From contig CAKPIH010000001.1 in assembly GCA_934162325.1 (NCBI GenBank), positions 10,323-74,322 on the forward strand: a stretch of 64,000 nucleotides of DNA, written 5' to 3'. Position numbers and translations under genes: made by a program. Source of the stretch: an uncultured Bacilli bacterium (GTDB lineage: Bacteria > Bacillota_I > Bacilli_A > RF39 > UBA660). Each line of letters starts with the position of its first letter. Positions within the stretch are counted from its first letter, which is position 1. Below are positions 8,151 to 17,267 of this stretch, one piece after another. The notes below the pieces were generated by a model, which searched no databases, had not been told where the DNA came from, and saw only the letters and a program-made list of their open reading frames with translations.

Positions 8151-8834
8151 ATGAAAAATAAAATTAAAAATATCTTTAAAAGCATTGGTATAATATTATT
8201 ACTATTATGCTTTAATTCAGTTATGTTTAGTATATTTAATATTAACTTAAAATCATTATCAGAAAAAGAATATCTAATATATACTGTTTTATTTGAATTA
8301 GTATTATTAATAATATTTATCATAATATATCATAAAACACTATTAAAAAATGGAAAAGAATACTTTAAAAACTTTTCCGAAAACTTTAAACAATCATTTA
8401 AATATTGGCTAGTAGGCTTTATTGTTATGGCTACTAGTAATATTATAATAACCTTTGTATTAAAACAAACAATCGCAGGTAATGAAGAACTAGTAAGAAG
8501 CTATATTGATACATCTCCTCTATTAATGATATTTAGTACTGTAATATATGCCCCTATATGTGAAGAATTAACTTTTAGAAAAAGTATTAAAGATGCTATA
8601 AATAATAAATATATTTATATTTTAACAAGTGGTTTATTATTTGGTTTCTTACATATAGTAAGTTATATAAATACCCCTCTAGATTTAGTATATCTAATAC
8701 CTTATACTTCATTAGGAATAGTATTTGCTACTCTTTACTATAAAACAAATAATATCTTTTCTACTATTACTATTCATGCTATGCATAATGCTCTATCAGT
8801 TCTAGTATATCTTTCACTAGGAGGCCTATCATGA
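8151..8834 (+). CDS. CPBP-family intramembrane glutamic protease
   Basis: A 227-residue membrane protein with six to seven hydrophobic helices and the three motifs of the CPBP (CAAX protease and bacteriocin-processing) family: EELTFR (motif 1, EExxxR) near residue 140, FGFLH (FxxxH) near 165 and HAMHN (HxxxN) near 212. These residues form the active site of Rce1-type proteases. Bacterial members handle bacteriocin self-immunity, signalling proteins or unknown substrates; nothing here identifies one. Start after AGAGGTGG. Its TGA stop overlaps the next start by four bases, so the two genes are coupled. Confidence 0.9.
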   Translation: MKNKIKNIFKSIGIILLLLCFNSVMFSIFNINLKSLSEKEYLIYTVLFELVLLIIFIIIYHKTLLKNGKEYFKNFSENFKQSFKYWLVGFIVMATSNIIITFVLKQTIAGNEELVRSYIDTSPLLMIFSTVIYAPICEELTFRKSIKDAINNKYIYILTSGLLFGFLHIVSYINTPLDLVYLIPYTSLGIVFATLYYKTNNIFSTITIHAMHNALSVLVYLSLGGLS

Positions 8835-9682
8835 AAAAATTTATAAGATTTCTATTAATATTATTCTTACTTATAGCACTAGTAGTAATTTATGCTAGAT
8901 ATGGTGGTACAGAAGGATTAAAAACTAAAGAATATACTATTGAAACTAAAGATATTGCTACTACATTTGATGGAATAAAAATAGTTCAGTTTAGTGACTT
9001 ACATTATTTAAGAGTAACTAATAAAGATAAATTAAAACAAGTAGTAGAAGAAATAAATTTAATCAATCCAGATATTGTATTTTTTACTGGAGACTTAATA
9101 GATAAAGACTTTACTACTACAGATAAAGATAAAGACGATTTAATTGAAGAATTAAATAATATAAAATCAAAATATGGAAAATATGCTATCATTGGCAATC
9201 ATGATCATGTTAAAGATATAGATTTATTAAAAGATATCTATACCAATAGTGGCTTTACTCTTTTACAAAATAGTTATGATATTATCTATGGTAAAGATAA
9301 TGATAAACTATTTATTGGAGGTGTAGATACTTATAGTTATAATGAATCAGATATCGATAAAGTAATGAATTACTTTACTGATAATGAAGATATAAGTTAT
9401 AAAATAATACTTACTCATGAACCAGATTATACTGATATAATTTTAAGTAAATATAAAGTAAACCTAATATTAGCGGGTCATTCCCATAATGGTCAAATAA
9501 ATATACCATATGTAAAAAAATTATTTTTACCATATGGTAGTAAAAAATATTATGAAAATTATTACAAAGTAAATGATACTGACTTATATGTATCAAGTGG
9601 TATTGGAGAATCAAGAATAAACTTTAGATTATTCAATAAACCATCAATTAACTTTTATAGAATAAATAAATTAGGAGCATAA
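8831..9682 (+). CDS. Membrane-anchored calcineurin-type metallophosphoesterase (YkuE-like)
   Basis: A 283-residue protein with one N-terminal helix (about residues 5-23) and an extracellular metallophosphoesterase domain with all metal-binding blocks: SDLH, GDLID, GNHDH, THEP and GHSHNGQ. YkuE-like enzymes are cell-wall associated and some hydrolyse lipid A or other lipid phosphates; the substrate here is unknown. The last part of the domain includes SSGIGES, typical of the family. It is coupled to the CPBP protease gene and followed by a strong terminator. Confidence 0.9.
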   Translation: MKKFIRFLLILFLLIALVVIYARYGGTEGLKTKEYTIETKDIATTFDGIKIVQFSDLHYLRVTNKDKLKQVVEEINLINPDIVFFTGDLIDKDFTTTDKDKDDLIEELNNIKSKYGKYAIIGNHDHVKDIDLLKDIYTNSGFTLLQNSYDIIYGKDNDKLFIGGVDTYSYNESDIDKVMNYFTDNEDISYKIILTHEPDYTDIILSKYKVNLILAGHSHNGQINIPYVKKLFLPYGSKKYYENYYKVNDTDLYVSSGIGESRINFRLFNKPSINFYRINKLGA

Positions 9683-9699
9683 CCCCTAATTTATTTTTT
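9665..9699 (+). terminator. Terminator between convergent genes
   Basis: 11-bp perfect stem (9665-9675 with 9685-9695) then T-rich sequence on the plus strand; it covers the 3' ends of both convergent genes. Confidence 0.8.
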
Positions 9700-10702
9700 C
9701 TTTATGTTCATTATATTCTTTACTTCCATAAGAAATAATACCTTCATAAGCAAGTCTAGAATAAGCAAAACATAAAGGTATATTATTTTCTCTGCATATA
9801 TGTTCTAGATCATTAATATTAACTTTAATCTTATTCCAAGTATTACTATCAATCATTTCATTTAAAGCATAATTATCTATATTCTTCTCATTATCATCAT
9901 CATTAATAATAATCTTATTTTTAAGTCTATTATAATCTTTTTTTACATGACCAAGTTCATGATATAAAGTAAAGTAAAAGCTAGCCTTCTCTTTAAAATA
10001 TCTAGTAATATATATACAAGGATTATTTCCTTTTACCATAGAACATCCTCTAATCTTAGTACTAGGTAAAGCATCCTCGATAACTAAATAAATACCATAT
10101 TTATTAAATAACTGAATAAGTTCTTCTTCATTAAATTTATTATTTCTAATTATTTTAAGTTCATTAAGTAATAAATTTAAATTACTACTTTTATAATCAC
10201 TAATCTCCTTACCCATTATTATTCTATCACATCTTTTAATCCATAAATATATCTTATTAAGATCAGCATCATCTTTCTTTTTATATAATATTTTCTTATT
10301 ATAATATTTATTAATATTATCAAAATTAGATATACCAAGATAATCAAGTAAATCCAATGCATTCTGTGTATAAGAAGAACTATCTTTTAAAGTAATCCAT
10401 TTTCTTTTACTCATTTCATTTATACAAAAAGTATTTAAATATTTATTAATTTCTTTTTCATTATCAAAATTACTATTCAAATAATCATATATTCTCTTTT
10501 TAGATTCAACATAAAATATCAAATTAACATCAATATCTGTAATTAAACTGATACCAAGCATTAATTCTTCTGATATATTAGTTTTACCACATAATATTTC
10601 ATTCATATGCTTAGTAGAAATACCAAGTCTTTCTGCAAAATCAGTTTGTGATACTTTATAAAATTCTAAATAATCTCTTAACATACTTCCAAATCCTTGC
10701 AT
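9686..10702 (-). CDS. XRE helix-turn-helix protein with ImmA/IrrE peptidase domain
   Basis: A 338-residue fusion. The N-terminal helix-turn-helix (about residues 7-62, SQTDFAERLGIS) matches XRE/HigA-type DNA binding. The C-terminal half is a zinc metallopeptidase of the ImmA/IrrE family (M78) with HELGH near residue 249. In related proteins the peptidase cleaves a repressor or the protein senses stress and controls its own cluster. Here it stands alone, converging with the YkuE-like gene; no toxin or phage repressor gene lies beside it. Start after GAAGGTGAT. Confidence 0.88.
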   Translation of the reverse strand: MQGFGSMLRDYLEFYKVSQTDFAERLGISTKHMNEILCGKTNISEELMLGISLITDIDVNLIFYVESKKRIYDYLNSNFDNEKEINKYLNTFCINEMSKRKWITLKDSSSYTQNALDLLDYLGISNFDNINKYYNKKILYKKKDDADLNKIYLWIKRCDRIIMGKEISDYKSSNLNLLLNELKIIRNNKFNEEELIQLFNKYGIYLVIEDALPSTKIRGCSMVKGNNPCIYITRYFKEKASFYFTLYHELGHVKKDYNRLKNKIIINDDDNEKNIDNYALNEMIDSNTWNKIKVNINDLEHICRENNIPLCFAYSRLAYEGIISYGSKEYNEHKEKIN

Positions 10703-10761
10703 TATTCATCACCTTCTACACATATTATAACCCACAAAGTAATAATATGCAAGTAAAATTA

Positions 10762-10791
10762 CAAAAAAAGAATAACAATCAACGTTATTCT
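10762..10791 (-). terminator. Terminator of lon
   Basis: 8-bp stem (10769-10776 with 10784-10791) followed by T7 on the minus strand. Confidence 0.85.
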
Positions 10792-10795
10792 CAAA

Positions 10796-13090
10796 TTATT
10801 TAAACAAAGACTTATAAACATCCTCATAATCTTCAACTAATATAATATTAAGATTATCTCTTACTTCACTAGGAAGTAAAGAAAATTCTTTAGAAGATTC
10901 AAGAGGTAAATAGACAGTATCAATACCATTCGTAGTAGCGGCAATCAACTTTTCTTTTAAGCCTCCTACTGGAAGTATCTTTCCTCTTAGCGTAATCTCT
11001 CCTGTCATAGAAACATTATTAGGAATAATCTTATTCTTAAGTAAACTAAGTATAGCAGTAACAATAGTAACACCAGCAGAAGGACCATCTTTAGGAATAC
11101 TTCCCTCCTCAATATGAAAGTGAAAATCTACTTCTTCAAATATTTTATAATCTATTTTAAACATCGTATTATTAGCCTTAATATAACTAAGAGCAATATA
11201 AATACTTTCTTTAATAACATCTCCTAAAGCACCTGTCAAAGTAACATTACCTTTACCAGGATATAAAGTACAAGTAACTTTAAGAATATTACCACCATAC
11301 ATTGTATAAGCAAGACCATTAACAATACCAGTCTTAGTATTAGTATCATTAATAGTAATATTATATTTAGTAGCCCCTAAATAGGCTTCAACATCACCAT
11401 TATCAATAACAATTTTACTGCTCTTATCATTATTAATAATAGCCTTTCTAATAATAGAATCAATCTGTCTATATAAATCTCTAGCTCCCGCCTCTTTAGT
11501 ATAATAAGTAATAATTTTCTGAATAGCAGAGTCAGTAAACTTAATATTCTTAACCTTATATTCATTAAGTAAATCAGGAATTAAATGATATTTAGCAATA
11601 TTAAGTTTTTCATATATTGTATAACTAGATAACTCAATAATCTCTAGTCTATCAAGTAAAGGGGCAGGTATACCACCAATATTATTTGCCGTAAGTATAA
11701 ACATAACATTAGATAAATCAAATTCTTCTTCAATATAGTTATCACAAAACTTATCATTCTGTTCCTTATCAAGAATCTCAAGAAGTGCACTAGCAGGATC
11801 ACCCTTATAATCCTTAGTAAGCTTATCAACCTCATCAATTAAAAATACCGGATTAGAAGTATTAGCCTTCTTCATTTGTTGAATAATCTTACCAGGAGAA
11901 GCACCTACATAAGTTCTTCTATGACCTAATATTTCTGCTTCGTCATTAATACCACCAAGAGATACCTTAACAAAATCTTTATTCAAAGCCTTAGCAATAC
12001 TACTAGCCAGTGAAGTCTTACCAACTCCAGGAGGACCAACTAAACATATAATAGGACTATTTGAAGTATTAGTCTTTTTCTTTACTGCTATATATTCAAT
12101 AATTCTCTTCTTAACACTCTCTAAACCAAAATGCGAATTATTAAGAACCTCAGTAATCTTTTTAACATCAGTATTATCTTTAGATAACTTATTCCAAGGT
12201 AAGCAAAGAAGCCAATCAATATAAGTTCTAATCGTGGTAACCTCAGGAGATGCACTACTAGTAAGAGAATACCTATCAATCTCTTCATTAAGTCTCTTAA
12301 TAATGCTTTCAGGTAAATCAAGACTATTCATTTTATTCCTAATCTTATCAATATCAGCATCTTTTAAATCAACTTCTCCTAGTTCTTCTTTAATAAGTTT
12401 AATCTTCTCTCTAAGCATATATTCTTTTTGTTCTTCTTCAAGTTTAACTTTTAAATTATCTTCAATTTCATTCTCTAATCTAACTGTCTCAATCTCTTTA
12501 GACAAATCTAAAGTAATTTCTCTAATTCTATTCATAGGATTAGTAATACTAACATACTTTAATACTTCATTATATTCAAGAGGTAACTCAGACACAATAA
12601 TATCAGATAACTTACTAATATTCTTAACCTCAGTAATTCTACCAATAACAGTATTAGACATATAAGGAGATATATCAATATACTCATCTAATTTACGATA
12701 CAAAACTCTTCTTAAAGCAGAAGCTTCTACTTCATTATAATCATATTCCTTAGTAGAAATAACAAATGCTGACAAAAAATCATTATTATTATTAATACTA
12801 ACAATTTCCACTCTATCAATACCAGTCATAACTACTCTAGTAATACCATTAGGTAAATCAATCTTTGATTTAATCTTACCTAATATTCCAATATCTGGTA
12901 AAGTATTATAATCAGGATCTTCTTCTAACGGATCATTTAAATTAATTAAAAGAACATAACCATCATAATTACTTTCTGCCATATTAAGTATTTTTTTATC
13001 AATATCATTACTAAATTCAAGTCTAGTATCATTAAATGGAAGTAATACCACATCTCTAAGATATAATATAGGTAGATTAGTCTGAGTCAT
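10796..13090 (-). CDS. lon: ATP-dependent Lon protease
   Basis: A 764-residue LonA protease that degrades misfolded and regulatory proteins in the cytoplasm. Domains in order: N-terminal substrate-binding LAN domain (about 1-200), coiled linker, AAA+ module with Walker A GPPGVGKTS near residue 350 and Walker B FLIDEVDKL, then the serine-lysine protease domain with catalytic Ser671 (KDGPSAG) and Lys714, exactly 43 residues apart as in E. coli Lon. The length is normal. The 5' leader carries a strong hairpin with a T-run between promoter and ribosome-binding site (see 13109), which may attenuate expression. Confidence 0.97.
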   Translation of the reverse strand: MTQTNLPILYLRDVVLLPFNDTRLEFSNDIDKKILNMAESNYDGYVLLINLNDPLEEDPDYNTLPDIGILGKIKSKIDLPNGITRVVMTGIDRVEIVSINNNNDFLSAFVISTKEYDYNEVEASALRRVLYRKLDEYIDISPYMSNTVIGRITEVKNISKLSDIIVSELPLEYNEVLKYVSITNPMNRIREITLDLSKEIETVRLENEIEDNLKVKLEEEQKEYMLREKIKLIKEELGEVDLKDADIDKIRNKMNSLDLPESIIKRLNEEIDRYSLTSSASPEVTTIRTYIDWLLCLPWNKLSKDNTDVKKITEVLNNSHFGLESVKKRIIEYIAVKKKTNTSNSPIICLVGPPGVGKTSLASSIAKALNKDFVKVSLGGINDEAEILGHRRTYVGASPGKIIQQMKKANTSNPVFLIDEVDKLTKDYKGDPASALLEILDKEQNDKFCDNYIEEEFDLSNVMFILTANNIGGIPAPLLDRLEIIELSSYTIYEKLNIAKYHLIPDLLNEYKVKNIKFTDSAIQKIITYYTKEAGARDLYRQIDSIIRKAIINNDKSSKIVIDNGDVEAYLGATKYNITINDTNTKTGIVNGLAYTMYGGNILKVTCTLYPGKGNVTLTGALGDVIKESIYIALSYIKANNTMFKIDYKIFEEVDFHFHIEEGSIPKDGPSAGVTIVTAILSLLKNKIIPNNVSMTGEITLRGKILPVGGLKEKLIAATTNGIDTVYLPLESSKEFSLLPSEVRDNLNIILVEDYEDVYKSLFK

Positions 13091-13108
13091 TTTATCTCCT
13101 CCTGATAG

Positions 13109-13146
13109 AAAAAATATCCCTCATAAATAATAATTTTATAAGAGAT
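13109..13146 (-). promoter_or_regulatory. Terminator-like hairpin in the lon leader
   Basis: 12-bp stem including two G-U pairs (13116-13127 with 13135-13146), 7-base loop, then A plus T6 on the minus strand, only about 10 bases before the GGAGGAG ribosome-binding site. It lies downstream of the predicted lon promoter, so it would sit in the mRNA leader as a possible attenuator or RNA thermometer. Confidence 0.5.
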
Positions 13147-13172
13147 ACATCACTTCCTTTTCTTGACTATAT

Positions 13173-13201
13173 ATAATAACAATAAAATAAAAATATATCA
13201 A
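13173..13201 (-). promoter_or_regulatory. Sigma-A promoter of lon
   Basis: -35 TTGATA (13196-13201), 17-bp spacer, -10 TATTAT (13173-13178) on the minus strand, giving a leader of about 75 bases. Confidence 0.6.
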
Positions 13202-13235
13202 CCCCTTTTTACGATTTTTTTACATTTTTTACAAC

Positions 13236-13262
13236 TAAAAAGAGGTCAAATTTCTTGACCTC
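13236..13262 (-). terminator. Terminator of ssb
   Basis: Stem GAGGTCAA/TTGACCTC (13242-13249, 13255-13262), then T5 on the minus strand. Confidence 0.85.
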
Positions 13263-13268
13263 AAACAA

Positions 13269-13637
13269 CTACTCTTCTTCCAAAGAAGAATCTTCTATAG
13301 TATCCTTTTTACGATTAGGATTAGAAGTAAGAAAAGTAACTTTCTCTGCTACTATCTCAGTCTTTTTTCTTTTAACTCCATCAGGAGATTCAATAATTCT
13401 TGTTTGAACTCTACCTTTAACACCAATCATATCGCCAGTGTCACAATACTCACTAGTAGATTCTGCAACTGCAGACCATAAAGTACAATCTAAAAAGTCA
13501 GTATCATATTCACCATTAACATTCTTATAGTTTCTTGGTACCGCAAGAGTTAAAGTAGCATATTTCTTACCATTTTCCGTAACCTTTGTTTCAGGTGCTC
13601 TAGCAATTCTTCCTACTAAAACTATTTGATTAACCAT
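13269..13637 (-). CDS. ssb: Short single-stranded DNA-binding protein
   Basis: A 122-residue protein consisting of one OB-fold (MVNQIVLVGRIARAPE start, FLDCTLWSAVAE core, about residues 1-105) and a short acidic tail ending EDSSLEEE. SSB proteins coat single-stranded DNA in replication and repair. This copy is shorter than replicative SSB (about 160-180) and lacks the conserved DDDIPF-type tip that recruits partner proteins, so it is probably an accessory paralogue comparable to SsbB or YwpH. It has its own terminator and start site (AAAGGAGG). A main ssb between rpsF and rpsR is not in this window. Confidence 0.88.
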   Translation of the reverse strand: MVNQIVLVGRIARAPETKVTENGKKYATLTLAVPRNYKNVNGEYDTDFLDCTLWSAVAESTSEYCDTGDMIGVKGRVQTRIIESPDGVKRKKTEIVAEKVTFLTSNPNRKKDTIEDSSLEEE

Positions 13638-13713
13638 AATTTCCTCCTTTCGCCATCACTATACCAAAAAAGAGAGATTACTTGCAAATTTTTAAAACAT
13701 AATTTTCCCCTAT

Positions 13714-13741
13714 AAAAAAATAGAGAAAATCATCGTTTCTC
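13714..13741 (-). terminator. Weak terminator after the amidase gene
   Basis: 6-bp stem GAGAAA/TTTCTC (13723-13728, 13736-13741) followed by TATTTTTTTA on the minus strand. Confidence 0.5.
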
Positions 13742-13818
13742 GGCCAGAAAAGAATTTTTTCCCTAAAAAAATATATTTCAAAAACATCTTTTAAAAATTT
13801 GCTAACTTTACATAAATT

Positions 13819-15108
13819 TTACACTTTTTCATTAATTTCTTTAATAATTGAATCAGAAATAGCCTTTGCTAAAGCATCTTGCTCTTCTTTTAAAGTATTA
13901 ACATCAGTACTATTAGATATATAACCAAGTTCTAATAAGTAAGATTCATTACCTATATTACTATCATAGTAGGGATTAACTCCTACCTTATCAGGATTAC
14001 TACTATCAACATAAGCACCAGTCATAAAGCCTCCCGTTTCTCTAATCATATATAAATAATTAGATTTAGTAGTAACATTATAATGCTTATAATTTTTTTC
14101 ATCATATCCATCAATCGCAGACTGAACTTCACTCTCAGTAAAGTTATGAGTATAAATACCATCATACTTCTTATATAATCTATTTGAAGAGTATCCTAAA
14201 CTAGTATTACTAGTAATATTATTTACTATATCTTTAGCTAAATCATAATTAATATCACTAGGAGTATATATTTCAATTCCCTTTACTTTAGAAGAACCAC
14301 TCTTATTAATATGAATAGAGAAAGTATATTTACTTTTAACCTCATTAGGAATAACTGCTCTACCACCTTTATTATACTCATCCATAACATGATTTTTATC
14401 AATATCACCTTCATCATGAGTTAATTTAACAGTAATACCAGCCTTCTCTAAATTACTTTTAACTTTCTTACTAATATCCATAGTAAAATCAGTTTCTTTA
14501 TAATTACCAGAAGCACCACCACCATCCATACCACCATGGCCTGGATCAATAGTAACATCATAATTTTTATTCTTACTATTATTCTTTTTAACAACAAATT
14601 CTAAAGTATTATATTCATTATTAGAATCAATAGTAATTATATTATTATATTTAGATAAAGTATAATAAACAGTTTCCTTATACTTAGTATCATTCTTAAT
14701 ACCATAATATTTAATAATAGGCTTTTCACTATCCTCACTATTAGGATAAGTAGCCTTAAGTACTAAATAATAAGTACCAATATCTAAATTATCTAAATAT
14801 AAACCATTATTAATAAGATTAGAAATATAATAATTAATCTTACCACCATCAGTATCAGAAGTAATTTCTATATCATTATCCTTACCATTATATAAAGTAA
14901 GACATAAACTATCATAATTCTTATCTTTAATATCAATATTACCTTCTATATTAAAATGATTACCATAAACATAATATTTAGAAGCATTACTAACCTCTTC
15001 TTCTAAATTAAGTTTGGGTACTTTACTTTTAATATAATTAACATATACAAAATAACCACCGCACCCCAAAATAACAATTACAAATAAAAATCCTAGTATC
15101 TTTTTCAT
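13819..15108 (-). CDS. N-acetylmuramoyl-L-alanine amidase (Amidase_3)
   Basis: A 429-residue exported cell-wall hydrolase. It has an N-terminal signal-anchor helix (about residues 5-25), a roughly 170-residue beta-rich region of unknown type, and a C-terminal zinc amidase domain with DPGHGGMDGG, the catalytic ETDF block, SIHIN and LLELGYISN. Family members cut the bond between N-acetylmuramic acid and L-alanine, as CwlC, CwlD and LytC do. The first residues (FVIVILGCGGYFV) place a cysteine inside a hydrophobic stretch, but it is not a good lipobox. The start codon directly follows the sufB stop, so the genes are co-transcribed. Confidence 0.9.
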   Translation of the reverse strand: MKKILGFLFVIVILGCGGYFVYVNYIKSKVPKLNLEEEVSNASKYYVYGNHFNIEGNIDIKDKNYDSLCLTLYNGKDNDIEITSDTDGGKINYYISNLINNGLYLDNLDIGTYYLVLKATYPNSEDSEKPIIKYYGIKNDTKYKETVYYTLSKYNNIITIDSNNEYNTLEFVVKKNNSKNKNYDVTIDPGHGGMDGGGASGNYKETDFTMDISKKVKSNLEKAGITVKLTHDEGDIDKNHVMDEYNKGGRAVIPNEVKSKYTFSIHINKSGSSKVKGIEIYTPSDINYDLAKDIVNNITSNTSLGYSSNRLYKKYDGIYTHNFTESEVQSAIDGYDEKNYKHYNVTTKSNYLYMIRETGGFMTGAYVDSSNPDKVGVNPYYDSNIGNESYLLELGYISNSTDVNTLKEEQDALAKAISDSIIKEINEKV

Positions 15109-16419
15109 TTATTTATCTCCTATATTAATAGCAAGTAGTCTGTTAAGTTCTACTGCATACTCTGTTGGTAATTCCTCTCTAAATGCTGATATAAATCCCA
15201 TAATAATAAGTTCTTTAGCCTTATCCTCATCAAGTCCTCTACTCATCAAATAAAACAACTTATCTTCACTAATCTTTGATACTGTTGCCTCATGTTCCAT
15301 AAAGGAACTATTATTATTAACAATATTAGTAGGAATAGTATCACTCTTAGATTTATCATCAAGAATCAAAGTATCACATTTAACTGAAGCCTTTGAGCCA
15401 ATTGCATTCTTCGTAATTTTAACAGTACCTCTATAAGTAGCATTACCACCACCTGATGCAATAGATTTAGATATAATATTACTCTTAGTATATTTACCTA
15501 AATGAATCATCTTAGCACCAGAATCTTGTATCTGACCACTACCAGCAGCAGCAACACTAATACAAGTACCTCTTGCATAATCACCTTTTAAAATACAAGC
15601 AGGATATTTCATATTAGTCTTAGAGCCAACATTACCATCAATCCATTCCATTAAACCATTATCTTCAACAATAGCCCTTTTAGTAACTAAGTTATATACA
15701 TCCGTAGACCAATTCTGTACAGTACTATATCTACACTTACTATTCTTACCAACAAATATTTCAACTACTGCTGCATGAAGAGAATCCTCTGTATAAGTAG
15801 GAGCAGTACATCCCTCCATATAATGAACACTACTATTATCATCAACAATAATAAGCGTTCTCTCAAACTGTCCCATATTCTTACTATTAATTCTAAAATA
15901 ACTCTGAAGAGGTCTATCAAGTTCCGTATTAGGAGGAATATAAATAAAAGTTCCTCCACTCCATACAGCACCATTTAAAGCTGTAAATTTATTCTCATTA
16001 TATTTAACTAAAGTATTAAAGTATTTTTTAAATAATTCAGGATACTCTCTTAAAGCACTATCAGTATCCATAAAGATAACATTCTTTTTCTTTAACTCCT
16101 CATTCATATTATGATAAATAACTTCACTATCATATTGAGCCCCCATACCATCTAAGTATTTTGCTTCAGCAGAGATAACACCCAAATTATCAAAAATATT
16201 TCTAACATCACAAGAAATATTATTCCAATTATCTGTTAAATTATTCTCTCTCTCTTTATAATAAGTAATGTTATCATAATCAATATCAAGTTTAGGTCCA
16301 AAATTAGGATTATTACTCTTTAAAAAAGCATCAAGAGATCTAAGTCTAAAATCAAGCATCCATTTAGGTTCTCCCTTAATACTAGATATTTTTTCTACTA
16401 CTTCTTTAGTTAATTTCAT
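15109..16419 (-). CDS. sufB: SufB-like Fe-S cluster assembly scaffold
   Basis: A 436-residue SufB/SufD family protein, somewhat shorter than typical SufB (about 465-480). Recognisable blocks are MLDFRLRSLDAF at the N-terminus, the beta-helix core with HYMEGCTAP, AACGSGQIQDSGAKMIHL-like segment, and ISKSIASGGGNATYRG, with the C-terminal RGLDEDKA and IMGFISAF. SufB with SufC and SufD builds [Fe-S] clusters. In most Bacillota it is the last gene of sufCDSUB; here no other suf gene is adjacent, so the operon is split. Start after AAGGTGAT; coupled to the amidase gene. Confidence 0.93.
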   Translation of the reverse strand: MKLTKEVVEKISSIKGEPKWMLDFRLRSLDAFLKSNNPNFGPKLDIDYDNITYYKERENNLTDNWNNISCDVRNIFDNLGVISAEAKYLDGMGAQYDSEVIYHNMNEELKKKNVIFMDTDSALREYPELFKKYFNTLVKYNENKFTALNGAVWSGGTFIYIPPNTELDRPLQSYFRINSKNMGQFERTLIIVDDNSSVHYMEGCTAPTYTEDSLHAAVVEIFVGKNSKCRYSTVQNWSTDVYNLVTKRAIVEDNGLMEWIDGNVGSKTNMKYPACILKGDYARGTCISVAAAGSGQIQDSGAKMIHLGKYTKSNIISKSIASGGGNATYRGTVKITKNAIGSKASVKCDTLILDDKSKSDTIPTNIVNNNSSFMEHEATVSKISEDKLFYLMSRGLDEDKAKELIIMGFISAFREELPTEYAVELNRLLAINIGDK

Positions 16420-16469
16420 CTATATCACCTTGCACCCTTATTATATAAAATAAAATCCAATAAGTAAAG

Positions 16470-16503
16470 AAAAAAACTATCTATTTACAATAAATAGACA
16501 GTT
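16470..16503 (-). terminator. Terminator of yunB
   Basis: 13-bp stem with one mismatch (16475-16487 with 16491-16503) then T7 on the minus strand. Confidence 0.85.
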
Positions 16504-17246
16504 TAATTACTTATATTAGACCTACTACTAAAACCATTCATATAATAATCAGGAATTTTACCCTGCACAACTTTCATAGCGATAGGAATACTAGCATCAA
16601 TATTAATTTCTTCACTAATAATAGGTAAAATAATCCTCGTATCAACTTTAACATCAATCATTAATTTAATTAAAGCATTATTAATACCATATTCTGTAAC
16701 ATCCGTAGAAAATCCAGTAACAACATCTCCAACTAAAGATAACTTAACTGGAATCTTAGGACCAAGATTATATAGAAGACTAGAACCAGTAACCATACCA
16801 AAAGGAATATAAGTAATAATACCCTTATCAAGTAAATCCATATCATAAGCATCCAAACTATTAAGAGGAAGTTCTAACATATCAATCTTTCCTTCCTCAA
16901 TAGCCCTAAGATTAAGTTCAATCAAACTAGTCATAGTACTAAGTATTTTAGAAGAATTCTTACTATTAAAATCAATTAAAACAATTTCTCCTTTATCATT
17001 ATAAACAATATCAAAAATATCATCAGCCCATGAATCACTCATCTGTTTAGTAATAGCCTTATTAATAACTAAAACAGTAAGTTTCCTAGTCTCAGCCTCA
17101 GCATAAGCCATAAGTACATCTCTAGATTTATTAGAATAATAATTAATAAATATAATAATAAATAATACTAGAAATATAAAAATAACAATAATAGTATTAA
17201 TAACTTTACTTTTTTTCTTTTTCTTATTCTTCAGTAACATTCTCAT
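16503..17246 (-). CDS. yunB: Sporulation protein YunB
   Basis: A 247-residue protein with a lysine-rich cytoplasmic start, one membrane helix (about residues 16-38) and an external domain. The order of conserved blocks (LMAYAEAE, the segment around ITTYIPFGMVTGS-like motif, VKLSLVGDVVTGF and INNALIKLMI) matches YunB, a mother-cell sigma-E-dependent protein needed for normal spore formation in Bacillus. The ribosome-binding site is weak (TGAGA close to the ATG), and the alternative ATG two codons in is equally possible. Lies just after a rhodanese gene, probably in one unit. Confidence 0.9.
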   Translation of the reverse strand: MRMLLKNKKKKKSKVINTIIVIFIFLVLFIIIFINYYSNKSRDVLMAYAEAETRKLTVLVINKAITKQMSDSWADDIFDIVYNDKGEIVLIDFNSKNSSKILSTMTSLIELNLRAIEEGKIDMLELPLNSLDAYDMDLLDKGIITYIPFGMVTGSSLLYNLGPKIPVKLSLVGDVVTGFSTDVTEYGINNALIKLMIDVKVDTRIILPIISEEINIDASIPIAMKVVQGKIPDYYMNGFSSRSNISN

Positions 17247-17267
17247 ACTAAATTATATGAAATAACC

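Noticed and set aside
8831..8834. Mollicutes-type code with TGA as tryptophan, suggested by the very low GC
   Set aside because: Several genes end in TGA at natural positions (for example 8832-8834 and 40377-40379) and tryptophan is written TGG.
12234..12665. 143-codon plus-strand frame inside lon
   Set aside because: Antisense shadow of a confirmed gene; Ser/Leu/Ile-rich translation and no ribosome-binding site.
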